This document shows, piece after piece, positions 35,668-47,095 of a stretch of DNA of 64,000 nucleotides. Position numbers and translations under genes: made by a program. Every line of letters starts with the position of its first letter. The first letter of the stretch is position 1. Source of the stretch: Volvox africanus (lineage: Eukaryota; Chlorophyta; Chlorophyceae; Chlamydomonadales; Volvocaceae); NCBI GenBank assembly GCA_030268105.1, contig BSDZ01000031.1, positions 496,001 to 560,000 of the forward strand, in the 5' to 3' direction. Below the pieces are notes generated by a model, which saw only the letters and a list, made by a program, of their open reading frames with translations, did not search any database and was not told the origin of the DNA.

Positions 35668-38600
35668 TCATGCGGTGTCCATGCCCCAACCGCCACGCCC
35701 CACGGCGTCCGCATCCGCATCACCGCCTCGCGCTTTCATGGCCATCCCAAGACCCGTCCCTGAAACGAAGTCCCAAGAGAGCGCGTCGGGGGCTCGCTCG
35801 TGGAAAGAGACGCCGGACGGTTGCAGGTTGCGCAAGCGCTCCAGGATAATATGTCGAATCTATCAAGGCAAGGGAATAGGGAGAGGGAAGAGGTGATAGA
35901 GTCCGAGGATAAGAACGTGAGGATCTGCTGTGGGAATCTGTTGTGCCAGAGGAATGTGCCAGTACATGGTAAACAATGGTTGGAAGGCGCCTTTCCGTGC
36001 GGATAGGATGTCACGGAGGACGTTACACTGTTTGGCTGTGGCTTCCTGATGCTCGTCAACTGCCTTTCGAGTCGCCCTTGCAAACAGGTATCCAACCGTG
36101 AATTCATCCCTTGAGTCGATTCTTTACAAGGTCACAACTTAGCGACACATGCCTTCAAACAACGACAGTGACAGTTACCAGCGGCTCACCTTATCCAGCG
36201 TCTCCCGTTTGTTCTGATTGGGCTTGGCTGGCGCCAGGGTGGGGGCCAACCGGTAGTCGGGACCGAATACCTCAAAGTAGTCGTTGGGGGGCAACATGTC
36301 CGACATGCTGCTCTCCACGCCTAAAACGGAGAATGTTGAAGGAGGTTGAGGAGGCAAGAAGAAAGCAAGAGCTGTGCTTCTACCCTGTTGCCCAACCTTC
36401 AAAAAAATCAGGACGCAAGCTCATGTTTCCAAGCCACTCCACCTCCCTAAGTTTCCTTCCGTCGGAAATCTTCCCCTTCTTGTGTCCGCCCTTTTATTGC
36501 ATATCCCGCCTCTCCCTCTTTCCTCCCTGTCCTGCACCCGTGCTCCAGTCCGCACCTAACAGCACGCCTGTCTCGTACGCCCAGCACCGTGCCACATTCT
36601 GTGTGGATACGCGCGCAGAGGAGTCGGAGGAGACGCGCGGAGCACTTACAGTAAATACCAAGAGAAAACTTCAAGACCAGGCAAGGGCGAACAAGCGCTC
36701 CGACGGCTCTTTGGAAATGCAAGCTGGAACGCGAGCAGGGCCGCGGTGGCTATGCTGCTGCTGGTACTGGTACGTGGGTACATCGTTAAATGCTCCACGC
36801 TCAGCGCGCAGGTTGTGCGAAAGCCGGTACACACAAACTCTGTTTATTCTAATCGTCATATTGGCAGTATGGTGGTAATGGAAATGCGGTTAAATCTCGC
36901 TTTTGACCGTGAGTTGACAGGAAAGTGCCCCCCGGATACCATACCTTCACCTTGTAGCCCCCTCCCCCCAGCACCAGCAGCGGCAACCCAAACGCGCGCA
37001 GAAACGCGTGGCAACGCCCATGACCCGGTATGGATAGGTTGAAAACGCCTAGCTTGTCGCCCGCCAGGCTATCAGCACCTGCTCCAAGGTAATTGTGCGG
37101 CACGGAAACATTACGTGTTTACATCGATGGCTATGTGACTGAATGTGAAGCTTAACAGATTTTATTTCGTGCCTTTACTTTCATGCTTTTCGCTAGTGGC
37201 CTACGACAAACAAACCTGACATAGTGCTCGCGACTGGCAGCTATATTTTGCTATGGTTTAGTGCCCCAAGTCTCCATGAGACAACTCAGCTTAACACATT
37301 CAAAAAAGCTACTGCTGGCCGTGGAGATGACGGCAATAATTCAGGCGAGACTAAGGTACGCGCTTAACTGAAATCACATCTCACCGCTTTGGAGAACTAT
37401 TGCCTCAGGTTGGAATCTCTCCATAATAGCCGTCATGATGGGACGGAAAAGCCCCTCGTAGCTAGCGTCATCCATGCCATTTCGAAGCGGTACGTTGACC
37501 TAGGGGGTCGATGGGCCGAAAATTCAGGGAACAGTGAACACACGGTAGTGCGTGGCGGCGATGGGATTGGGACGAAAGTTAAGAAGGCAATGAATGGCAT
37601 CTTACTTCTGCTTCTCAAAAAGCGATGCTTCCCAACGAGTGCGACGAGTCGGAGCGTGGATGAGTTGGGTTGGTCAGGACGGGCCAACGGGTTTGTCCGT
37701 CCCTCTCCACAGCAGAGCTTTGCTGGGTTGAAAGGATAACAAATGGCAGTGTAGCCCAATAACTCGCCCACGGACCATTACATGGCAACCACCCGCCCCA
37801 CCCAACCCCCCAGATGTGAGGGCACGTGAGGGGAAAGCGCTTTACCGCGTAGCCCCTTCCTCCCGCCAGGCCACAATCTCCTAGGTCGCCGGTTCCGGGG
37901 AAGAAGTTGTCGCCATACTTGTGAAACGATACCGTCATGACACGGTCTGATCGCATGAAAGCGGCACCAGCAGGGAGGACAGGGACAGAACCGCGAGAAC
38001 GGGCATTAGCACCAGTTCCAGTAAGCTGGCTCAACATGGATGACATGTGGGACGGGGCCATTCAGTTTCTCGTGGCGTGTCGCAAGGCTAGCATGAGCTG
38101 TATGGCACGCACCTGAGGTCAGAAATGCCTCCTCTACGCCATCGCCGTGGTGCACATCGATGTCCACGTAGAGCACCCTGCTGTGGACCTGCGAATGGAG
38201 ATGGATTAAGAGGGCCAGCGCCGATTCCCGCAGGTCCGTGTGAGCAATGAAATCGTATGGGGACGCAAAAGAAGAATGGGATCCCATACGGTAACTGCAG
38301 ACGCCTCCGACAGGGCTGGGGCTGGCGTTTGATATTGGAGGCGGCGAAAGTAGGAAGGAAGAGTTGGCACGTTGCCAGGGTGTGGACGACTGCAACCAGC
38401 ACAACGTTACTTGGATGTATTAATGCACCTTGAGCAGCTCGAGGATGGCCAGCACGATGTCGTTGATGTAACAAAATCCGGAGGCCTGCACATGAGTTCG
38501 TCGAACGTTTTAAAATAGGGACTTAAGGTCGCGGGGGGCTTGGGCGGATAGGGAAGAAGAATGCGCAGGATCAGGTAAGCCGCAACTTGCATAGGCCAAA

Positions 38601-40734
38601 AGGATGTTACCTTCCAACGTTTCGCTTTCAACCCATCCCAATCCCGCTGTCTGAAAGCGGGTGAAAGACCCTATAAATGGGAGTGCAAGTTACCATACCA
38701 TCACATATATGCGCAAACCTTCCTCATATTACACCCCTTGTCATAACATGATGCCGGAGCCTCCGGCAAGGATACACCACAGCAATTTACTAGCACTTGA
38801 TGCTCCGCTCAGTCAATTCAGCTTTGCATAACATAGCAAATGATGTAAGGACATGCCGCCCCCCTCACCTCCGCCTTCTTGGCGTGGTGCATCCCGCCCG
38901 CCCAATTAATGGCGATGTCGGCTCGCCCATAGTTGAGCTGCATGGCGGCTCCAATGGAAGCGCCTGCATAGATCTGGATGCATGGTCAAGTACATTGAAA
39001 CAGAAAGGTAAGACCAAACATGATCGACCAGTCGTGCAGACCGCACCCCCAAAAAAGGCGCGAAGAACGAATGACATGGCGATAAGGTGGCGTGATAGAA
39101 GTAGTGTGCCGATCTGGGTTAACGAAAGCCCCCCCCCATGTCAGTGCCATAGCATCCGCTGCAATGACATCCCCCAACCTCACCACTCACTCCAGCCCCC
39201 GTCCGTCCACAAGGGCGCCTACCCGCCCACCTGACAGTACTGGTACATCCTGTCGAAAATAGGACAGTCCCCTGCCACACTAAACTGCTTCAGCGCTGCC
39301 GACAGCTCTTCCTGTGTGTAAGCAAGAAGACACAGAGAATTACCACGCAAAGAGCATCAGCAAGCAGCCTTTCGTCCAAATCCCTATCACCACTAGCCCC
39401 CGCTGGTCCCTGGTCCCTACCTGGTTTAGGTCCCTGGTAGCAACACGCGAACCCGCTGGTTCCATCGACGCCCATGCAGTGAAATGGCATCCGCCTTCAC
39501 CCGCCCAGCCTCATCTCACACAGCCCCCTGAGGGAACCGTGTTATGCAGAGTTTCCCACCTCTTGAAGAGGCTATGGCCGTGAAGGATGCGTTTCAAGCC
39601 CATTTATCGTTCACCTTGCTCAACTACCTGCCTGAACGCCGCAGCCCAGATGCACACGGTCATTGATGCATTGTGATCCCGTGCGAAGTGTGGATTCAAC
39701 GCTGAGGTTTTAGGGTACGTCCAGCATGGACGTATGTTGAGCCGCACCTGGTTGCCTGGTGTAACTGCCCGCAGGAAGTCCACATAGTCAGGCGAGTGGA
39801 ACTCGACTAGGTCACACTTGCGGGCTGGACGGGGCCTCACAATCTGGTACGAGGGCGAGGGACAACATAGGGGAAACAGCTGATCCAGTCATCAGAAGCC
39901 ATGACCACCGAGCTTAACCACTCACATAAAGCCAAGTGTGTAGTGCTGGTGGTGGAATGAAGGGCATGCAGGGAAGATCGACGGAAACAGACGGTGGGAA
40001 AGCATTTCGGACTGAAAGTAATGGGCGGAAAGGCCAGTCCCCTCAGCATCCAAACCGACTCCACGTATGATTTCACCATCCGTTCTCATTGCTTATGGCT
40101 CAATGCTTCTTACCCCTCTGCGCCCATCATGCCTCCCATCGTGTTGCTTTTGCGCACACCCTAGCAATCCAGCACCAACCCCTAGCAGGTCCCTGCACAT
40201 ATGTGCCGTCCTCGCTCTTTCTGTGCTTTCTGTGCGCTTTCAGCAGCAAAACATTGGCCTCACCTGCATACACAGCGCCTTCCACTTCCTCCTGTAGCTG
40301 TCGCTACTGGGTGCAAAATATGAAAGGTCAAGATCCCCACACAGCTAGGGCGATGCTGCCTTTCCAGCTGTTTCTGCTTTTCTGCTTCTGTATCCTAAGG
40401 TTCATCAACAAGCGCAAGAATCCTTCTGAGTCCGCCAAGCGGCCATTTAACGCACAGGATGCCCATATTCCCGGACCTCCCCTTCCACACCAGACCGAAA
40501 GACCCGTCACGACAAACCCACGGGCCCCAACACTGCTGCGAATGCGCTATACATAGAGAACCTACATCGGTACTCGCGGAGTACGTGGCTAGAGTAGTCG
40601 TTACTCACATCTAGATGGCGCCATAAGTCGTATCGGGTAACAAGACAGTGCGCCAGTCGGACTCGGTGGGGCTTCATGGGGTGACCTTGCCCATAGTAGA
40701 AGTCACCGATGTCGGGGTCATAGTAATAGGTGAC
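35668..40734 (-). CDS. Class I (RPD3-type) histone deacetylase, first exon not found
   Basis: Zn-dependent enzyme removing acetyl groups from histone lysines, normally in nuclear co-repressor complexes. Exons: 40609..40734, 39748..39843, 39231..39311, 38869..38973, 38429..38485, 38113..38188, 37846..37946, 37385..37499, 36945..37078, 36556..36598, 36190..36320, 35668..35859 (about 418 aa). Phases all agree. Motifs in order: [43 protein letters not shown] (the catalytic His pair), [33 protein letters not shown] (Zn ligands), [45 protein letters not shown], then [13 protein letters not shown]. The tail [20 protein letters not shown] matches the end of the RPD3 fold and is followed by a short Gly/Asp-rich extension. 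The start lies upstream: exon one here begins at a strong pyrimidine-rich acceptor, and only a short N-terminus is missing. Confidence 0.94.
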
Positions 40735-42420
40735 CTGGGGAAGCGACGAAGAGAGAAGGGGTGCGGATCTTCAGCTGGTTGTAATGTCAAGAATTCCACC
40801 ATGGTAGTCGAGTTACCGAAGCCAAAACCGGGATGACCACAGAATAAAGAAACGTTTTAAAAATTTAGGGTGTGAGGACGAGGTTCGCCTGTATTGTTCC
40901 AGGGCAGGCTAGCGGATCATTGCAATGTGGGCCCATCGATGCAGGCCTGGAAGAATGGTCAGGGCTGATCTCGTGGTCAGGCTCGATCATGAGGCAGCGG
41001 GAGCAGAGGAGCGACTTCTGTGTGGGTTCCCAGCCTCGCCAAGCTCAGAGCATTAACGCGAGGTGAAAGTGGCTGTAGGATAAAATCGGTTTCTAGCTTC
41101 ACAAGTAACCGGAGTACTAGGAAGTCACATAACTAATCCCTTAATGAAGATGCTTCCACACTAGAAAGCGGGCAATTGCATCCGTCCACGGATGTTGGTG
41201 TGAGCAGAATTTCGTACCTTGCGGCCTCCCATGCCTACTCAATCAGATGGTTATTCTACAGAAATTGTATCATGCTTGGAAGTTCAGACCTCCTCAACAA
41301 ATAGACTTCCTGTTCCGGATGGGAACGGCGCAAGGGCAATAATTCTGCTAATATAGGACATCACTAAAGATGATTAGATGATCTAACATAATGTAATATA
41401 TCAGGTCGCTTTCATATTTTGCGCGTGTTTTGCCGTGCTGCGCACAGGTTTCTGCTGTACGTGTACAATGCCCATGTGTGTGCTGTCAGGGAATCTTTCA
41501 TCGCATCATAAGGCAGCATGTGCATGAGGATATTACAGCAATTCCTTAACCGGTTTATACGTTCCGCTGCGCTTGTAAAGCTAATAATCTCTGGGTCTTC
41601 GTTCCGGCAGTATCTCAAGCAGGAGCACGAACAAGATTAAAAATTGGGACCTCTTCAACTTGGACAGATGTTGAGAACATCCTGCTAAGTACAAGGGTGG
41701 AGGATAATAACTTGGAGCGGCCTTTGAGGGACTTACGAAGCGCAGGGGCAACAGCCTCAAAGAGGCCGAGAGGCCAATAGCTCAACAGCCATGCTGGCTG
41801 CTTGTAAAGCAGCTTTTAATGGGTAAGCAGAATATCTGAGATTTTTGGGGCTGAATATGAACGTTTTTCTGGTTGCGACGAAAGGACAATCGACGCGAGA
41901 GAAACGCCGTGAATCCTGCTCAGCTGTTTCCCGTCCAAGCTTGTTGGATTAAGCATTTATATGCTTGGTTCACAAAGCGTTCAAATTCTTCCAAGCGTCT
42001 TGCCCGCCCTAACTGCCAAAAGTTACGGGCAGGGGTGTCGCGACGACGGCGGCACCATCATCTGTACCCGTCCCCATACCTGCGAGTAGCACCCCTACGC
42101 CCAGTCTTCACCCTTTCTGTCCCTGTCCCTGTCCATCATACCAACATAAACGCCTGTACCTTTGTACTTTAATACCTCAGGCGGCCTTTTGACGGACACC
42201 CCGATACACACACTGACACAAACACGCACGCACATTTCCCTTCTCCTTCTTTGCTGCCAACACAGCTCCATCCTTTTATCTACAATCCTTTCACTTCTGC
42301 CGCTCCGGCATGTTTTAGTAATCCACTCCAGCCTCGTGATTTGAACTTCACGTCACATCCACGTCGTGCCGTCAAGTTCCCGCCGTTGTCCTTCTGCGTT
42401 CGCTCCTCCCGCTGCCGCAG
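40735..42420. other. Divergent region HDAC / ankyrin-U-box gene, with missing first exons
   Basis: Must hold the first exon and promoter of the histone deacetylase and the first exon(s) of the ankyrin-U-box gene, but neither could be fixed. From 42.0 kb the plus strand is C-rich and pyrimidine-rich. No other gene seen. Confidence 0.45.
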
Positions 42421-45400
42421 CTTCAGCCCCTCCAGCAGCGGTGGCGGAGGCCGCAGTTCCCCAAGCGAGAAGCAGGTTGAGGCTTTCGTGCGCGCTCTTT
42501 CCGACTGCCAGTTCGATCAGGTGGCGGCGCACGTCGCTGAGTCCCGGTTATTGCTGGTGTCCCCACTCAAGTGTCAACCGGCGCGGTGCTCCGCATGGCA
42601 CCTAGCAGCAGCAGCAGCCCCGCGGAGTGGCAACGCCGACGGAGAGCTCCTGCAGTTGTTGCTGCGACTGTACAGTGAGCAGGAGCTGCCGACGGAGAGT
42701 CTGGCGGACATCTTAAACACCCCAAACAAGAGGTGCGTTATTTTGCACATTAAGTACCTCGTAATAAGGACTGTACGCGCTAGATGTGCTCCGGGTGCGC
42801 ACATATCTAGAAAAATACACGATTGCGCAGAGCAGAAACGTCGGAAGCAACGCGTAACTTATCCAGATTTTTGATATCCAGGTTTCCATATCCAGGTCTT
42901 GTAGATATTGGCAAGTGGGTACAAGTTATATAGCCAGTAATAATAAGTCATGATAGGAAAAAGATACAGACCGCGAAATTGCAGTTGACGAGGAGGCGAG
43001 TTTCTGGCAGTAGGCGAGGGGCTCTGTTATGGCAACCTATCAACAATGATTCCTCCAACCCTTCCACGCGCTCCCAATGAAGTGGCAGGGGACAAAGCTG
43101 TCTTCATTGTGCTGCGGAGCGAGGTAATGCCGCTGCCATACGGTTATTGTTGAGTCTTGGCTGTGAGCTACTTCGGGCCGACAAAAGTGGCCGTACGGCA
43201 CTACACTATGCAGCCGCAATTGGCAGTGAAGAATGTGTACGGCTGCTGCTGGCAACGGCAGAGGCGGAGGAGGACAGGGCAGCGGCGCCAGAGGTTGCGG
43301 CAGCGACGATGCAGGACGGCGGTGATGGTGGGGCACCGTCTCCGCCCGCATCCCCGCCGCTGACGCTGCAGCAACACCCCAGGCAGGCGGCTACCGGGTC
43401 GTTAGTAATCAGGTACGGTACATATAGGACTTACGGTCGAGCTCGAACGGCTCAAGTGCAGCGCCCAAACGAACGCCGTCCGCACTAGGTACCTCGGCAG
43501 AAAGTAGATGTGGTACGCTGTTGACGCACCATCTTGCACAACGGGCGCCGAAGAATGAGGACATGTATCGTTCAGTGATAATTCTAAGTACATGGTTACA
43601 TGGTGTTTGTGGCGAGGAAGGGGCCAAGGATGTGCAACGTTTATAAGAACTGGAAAAGGTTAAGGATGCAATACCTTGGCATCATGCACACCGATGAAAT
43701 ACCCTGTGTTGGTCACAGACTGCTCGATATGCCCCAAGTAGACTGCTCCAGGGGCTCTTTCAGACGATGTTTGGAGCTCCAAAACTAAAGTTCGAGTCCC
43801 GATACAGCATAAAATCATGTATAAATGAAAGTCCGCCCTCCCCTTCTGGGATCCGGGGATCTTAAGCTTGTGCCGGTCACGATCACTGATGGTGGCGTGA
43901 AGCTTCGCTTCGCTTCGTTATCGCCTAAAGAGGAACCCCGACGAAGGAAGTGTCTGCTTGTTCTGCTCCCTCATGCTTTTCGGCAGACTCGTTACCGCCA
44001 CAGACGTGACGGGCCTTACGGCGCTGCATTTCGCCGCCGCTGCGAACTCGCTGCCCGTCATGCGGCTGTTGTTAGCGGCGGGGTCGCCGTACAGCGCCCA
44101 AACTACAACGGACAACTTAGAGGCGCGGATGCCATGCAACGCCGGCTGGACTTGCCTGCACGTGGCGGCCATGAGGGGGTACTACGACGTCGTTATGGCG
44201 GTGCTGCGACATCATGTGGGTGTATGATGGGGCCGTGCGATGTTTATTCTTAGGGATTTTTTCTTCCCTGTATACTTCTCTTTCTCACCACATGCCACCG
44301 GTTCCGATCCTGTTCCAAGCGTTTAGCATCTGTGCTCTACCCGGGCCAGTTGTGATCGGGTCCGCTATCTTGATGTCCAATCGCTCCCACCGCCCCACGT
44401 CCAAAACCCTCATCAGGTCCCTGATTCTATATCTTATTGCATTGCATTATTGCGAATTTGCGTCCCACGTCTCGCCCGCCGCGGCCCTGTGCAGATTTCC
44501 TTAACAGCTGAGGAACAGGTGGCCGGCTGGATACCCGGCAAGAATTGCCGCAGCAGCGATCCACGGGTCGTGTTGGACAGGCGGGGCACGTCTGCTCATT
44601 CACTCGCTCTGTCTCGCGGCTTCGCTGACCTGGCGGATCTGCTGAATCCGGACACGCCGCTTTCCCAGTCGGTGCTGGGAAGTGGACCCGTGGGCCCCGA
44701 CGGCCAGGAGCTGCAGCTGCCCGCTATGTTCGTGTGTCCCATCACGCAGGTATTCTTTCCTCAAATATTACCCCACATCTGCGCCATTGACAGTAGAAGC
44801 GAATTTGAAACCAGGTGCATTGCTTGCACCTGTCGCCGCGTGATTCTGATGCGGTTTATGTTTATGCTGATGGAGGGGGCACGACGTCTCCTCAGCAATC
44901 CCTAATCCCTAATACCCCCTCCATACCCATAACCACTGCGATTACGTGACATTTCTCGCTTATCAGGAGGTGATGCGGGAACCCGTCGTCGCGTCGGATG
45001 GCTTCACCTACGAGCGGGCTGCCATTGCTCGCTGGCTGGCTGGCGGCGGACGGACCTCCCCAATGACCAACCTGCCCTTCGCCTCGCGGCTCCTCTTCCC
45101 GAACAATGTCGTCAAGTCAGCAATCAAGGTAAAAGGGAAACCCTCCGATCAGGCGTGCGCATGTACTCCCAATGCAAATCCGCAACACGGCAACAGCCAC
45201 CCGCAGCCCGACCATTTGGCCCGGCCGCTTTGCCCGCTTCCGAAAACGACCTCCGAAACCTGTTCCGGTTTCTTCTCTCCCGATCCCCTGTACCGCTCAC
45301 TCCGTCCATGTCGTTCTGTCGCCAACCCGAATCCCAACCCCACCCCTGCACCATAGGAATGGCGTCAGGAGCACAAGCTGCCGGACCCAGATGCTATGCA

Positions 45401-45545
45401 GCGCAGTGCGAGGCACTTGTCCTGTGTGGGTTTGGGCATCTCTATGAAAAATAATAATGCCGGTGGTGTTGATGGGCAGTTGCCAGCCGGTCGGGGAAGT
45501 CGTCGGGACCCCTTCCTATCACACCTCCGATCCCGTGGGTTGTAA
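42421..45545 (+). CDS. Ankyrin-repeat U-box E3 ubiquitin ligase, first exon missing
   Basis: Predicted E3 ligase: ankyrin repeats bind the target, the U-box recruits a charged E2. Exons in phase: 42421..42732, 43089..43412, 43987..44215, 44495..44749, 44967..45128, 45357..45545 (about 490 aa visible). After a Ser/Gly-rich start come roughly six ankyrin repeats, the clearest being GQSCLHCAAERGNAAAIRLL, DKSGRTALHYAAAIGSEECV, DVTGLTALHFAAAANSLPVM and NAGWTCLHVAAMRGYYDVVM. An Ala/Pro-rich insert splits them near 43.3 kb. The U-box follows across an intron: MFVCPITQ|EVMREPVVASDG, then FTYERAAIARWL and TSPMTNLPF, with VVKSAIKEWRQEH after it. The tail is Gly/Arg-rich and ends SHLRSRGL. The exon start at 42421 rests on an excellent acceptor and a missing in-frame ATG. 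Substrates are unknown. Confidence 0.9.
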
Positions 45546-46720
45546 GGATCTTTGTCAGACATCATGGGCAAGGGCGGGATCTAGGAGACGCACAGGCTAG
45601 GTAGGTTACAGTCACTCACGGCGGTGCGGATGACCTGGATGGCCCCTGACAATCTACCTAATGCTGGTTACCTGGTGACCTGGCCGCGTGGCCACCGACC
45701 GAAGGGGAGGAGGAAGTGGGCTTAGGTATAGGGCAGTTGCAGGTTATGGCGGCACGTGCGGAAGAGGAGAGGAAGTTTCCATAGCGCAGCGAATCTCGTG
45801 TAAGGGAAAAGGATTAGGATACAGCAAATGGATAAGGTTTTGAGTTGTTTACTCGTACGGTTGAGGTGTCTTGTTGGGCATTTTGGCCATTCCATGGACC
45901 TCCCCCTGGATCTGATTGGATTTGATCCGCCAAAACGCATCGGACTACTCATTTTTGCTTTGCTCTAGACTGGATTGGGCGAGAGAGAAGGCATTGCATT
46001 AAAGAGGCACCGCATACGAGTGCTCCTCCAGTCGGTCTGGCACAGGTCCCGAGTCCGTCCCTCTTCACGGCCTGGCGTTTTCCGCCGGGCCTAGCGCGTA
46101 GTAACATTCATGCAGGTGCTAAGCCTTTGAACGGGTACCAAACGTCGTAAAGGGTTGCAAACGCCGCGTGTGCGAAACATTTCCGGATATCCGTTTGTTT
46201 CCGTCCTCTGTGCAGAGTCTGTGTCTGCAGTCGCACACATGTGATTCGAGTGTTTATCCTCAAAACCTGCAGCAACGTGTTGTACATTTGACGGAGGCCT
46301 CTTTAAGGAACAGCGTATGTTTGGAAGTGTTAAGGAGAGACAAGGTTGTCAGGATAGCGTGTGGCCGTATGTGTGTGGGAACGAGCGGAAGGGGCCGGAG
46401 GAGCTGTGTTCAGTTGTTCACGGAATATGGAGGAAGAAAATTGCTCGTGCTTCTGTAGCCCGAAATGTGCTTAAGGCCCCTCCCCGCCGTTGGCTTAGGC
46501 GATGCATATGCGGCATGGAATTCCGCATGCCGGGTTAACCACCGTGTTACCGTTACCAAATTACTGGATGCCGGTCGAAGAGTGGGCAGCTGGAGGGAGC
46601 AGTCAGAGCCGTAGGGATTTTTTCATGTCAGATTTCAAAAGGATGAATTCGGTACACCCTCAACCTGCACTTCTGAGGCTGTAATTTGGGACATTTGCCC
46701 GTGAGACGGGCTCGCATACC
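45546..46720. other. Intergenic, no gene recognised
   Basis: 3' flank of the U-box gene (TGTAA overlaps its stop at 45541..45545). Short open frames near 46.2-46.5 kb on the plus strand have no supporting features. Confidence 0.5.
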
Positions 46721-47095
46721 TTAGCTAATTACTTCACCGTCGTTATACGATATTTCGTATGGCTGTGTGTTATCGTCTTCGTAGTGGGAGTTGCTAGGGG
46801 AAGCCCCAGAGCAGTGCACAGATGTGAAGGCACCATCGCCACCATAGTGTGCGTCTTCATGGAGGGCCATTCTTCGTATCGGGTTGTGCCGCGGTGCCTG
46901 AGGGGGAGGCCGCATATGGTGCGACGAACTCACGATAGGGGGCATTGATCTGAGGGCTGAGTTCAGGAGCTGCGTTGATGTACTTTGTCGGCGACTCATG
47001 CTTCTGCCGCTGTCGTGGACGGAGCCGGTGATGGCCGGTGATGCGGCGACGTCAGCAGCTGGGTCTGTGGCTGCTTGTGCCGATGATGATGAAGT
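46721..47095 (-). CDS. Ser/Ala-rich disordered terminal exon of an unknown gene
   Basis: An open frame of up to 125 codons after an upstream TGA (47096..47098), ending in TAA or similar at 46721. Composition is clearly protein-like: TSSSSAQAATDPAADVAASP, SRRQSTSTQLLNSALRSMPP, MALHEDAHYGGDGAFTSVH, and an acidic end HYEDDNTQPYEISYNDGEVI. No ATG opens the first third, so it is probably the last exon of a gene lying at 47-50 kb on the same strand; an ATG at 46999 could start a 92-aa protein instead. Open frames at 47485..47745 and 47755..48234 on this strand may be earlier exons, but no consistent splices were found. No function can be assigned; it looks intrinsically disordered. Confidence 0.4.
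   Translation of the reverse strand, partial: TSSSSAQAATDPAADVAASPAITGSVHDSGRSMSRRQSTSTQLLNSALRSMPPIVSSSHHMRPPPQAPRHNPIRRMALHEDAHYGGDGAFTSVHCSGASPSNSHYEDDNTQPYEISYNDGEVIS

Noticed and set aside
36111..36878. 255-aa plus-strand open frame
   Set aside because: Antisense to histone deacetylase exons and introns, low-complexity composition, no motif.
43720..43806. tRNA-like T-arm word GTTCGAGTC
   Set aside because: No matching acceptor, D or anticodon arms upstream; it lies in an intron of the ankyrin-U-box gene.
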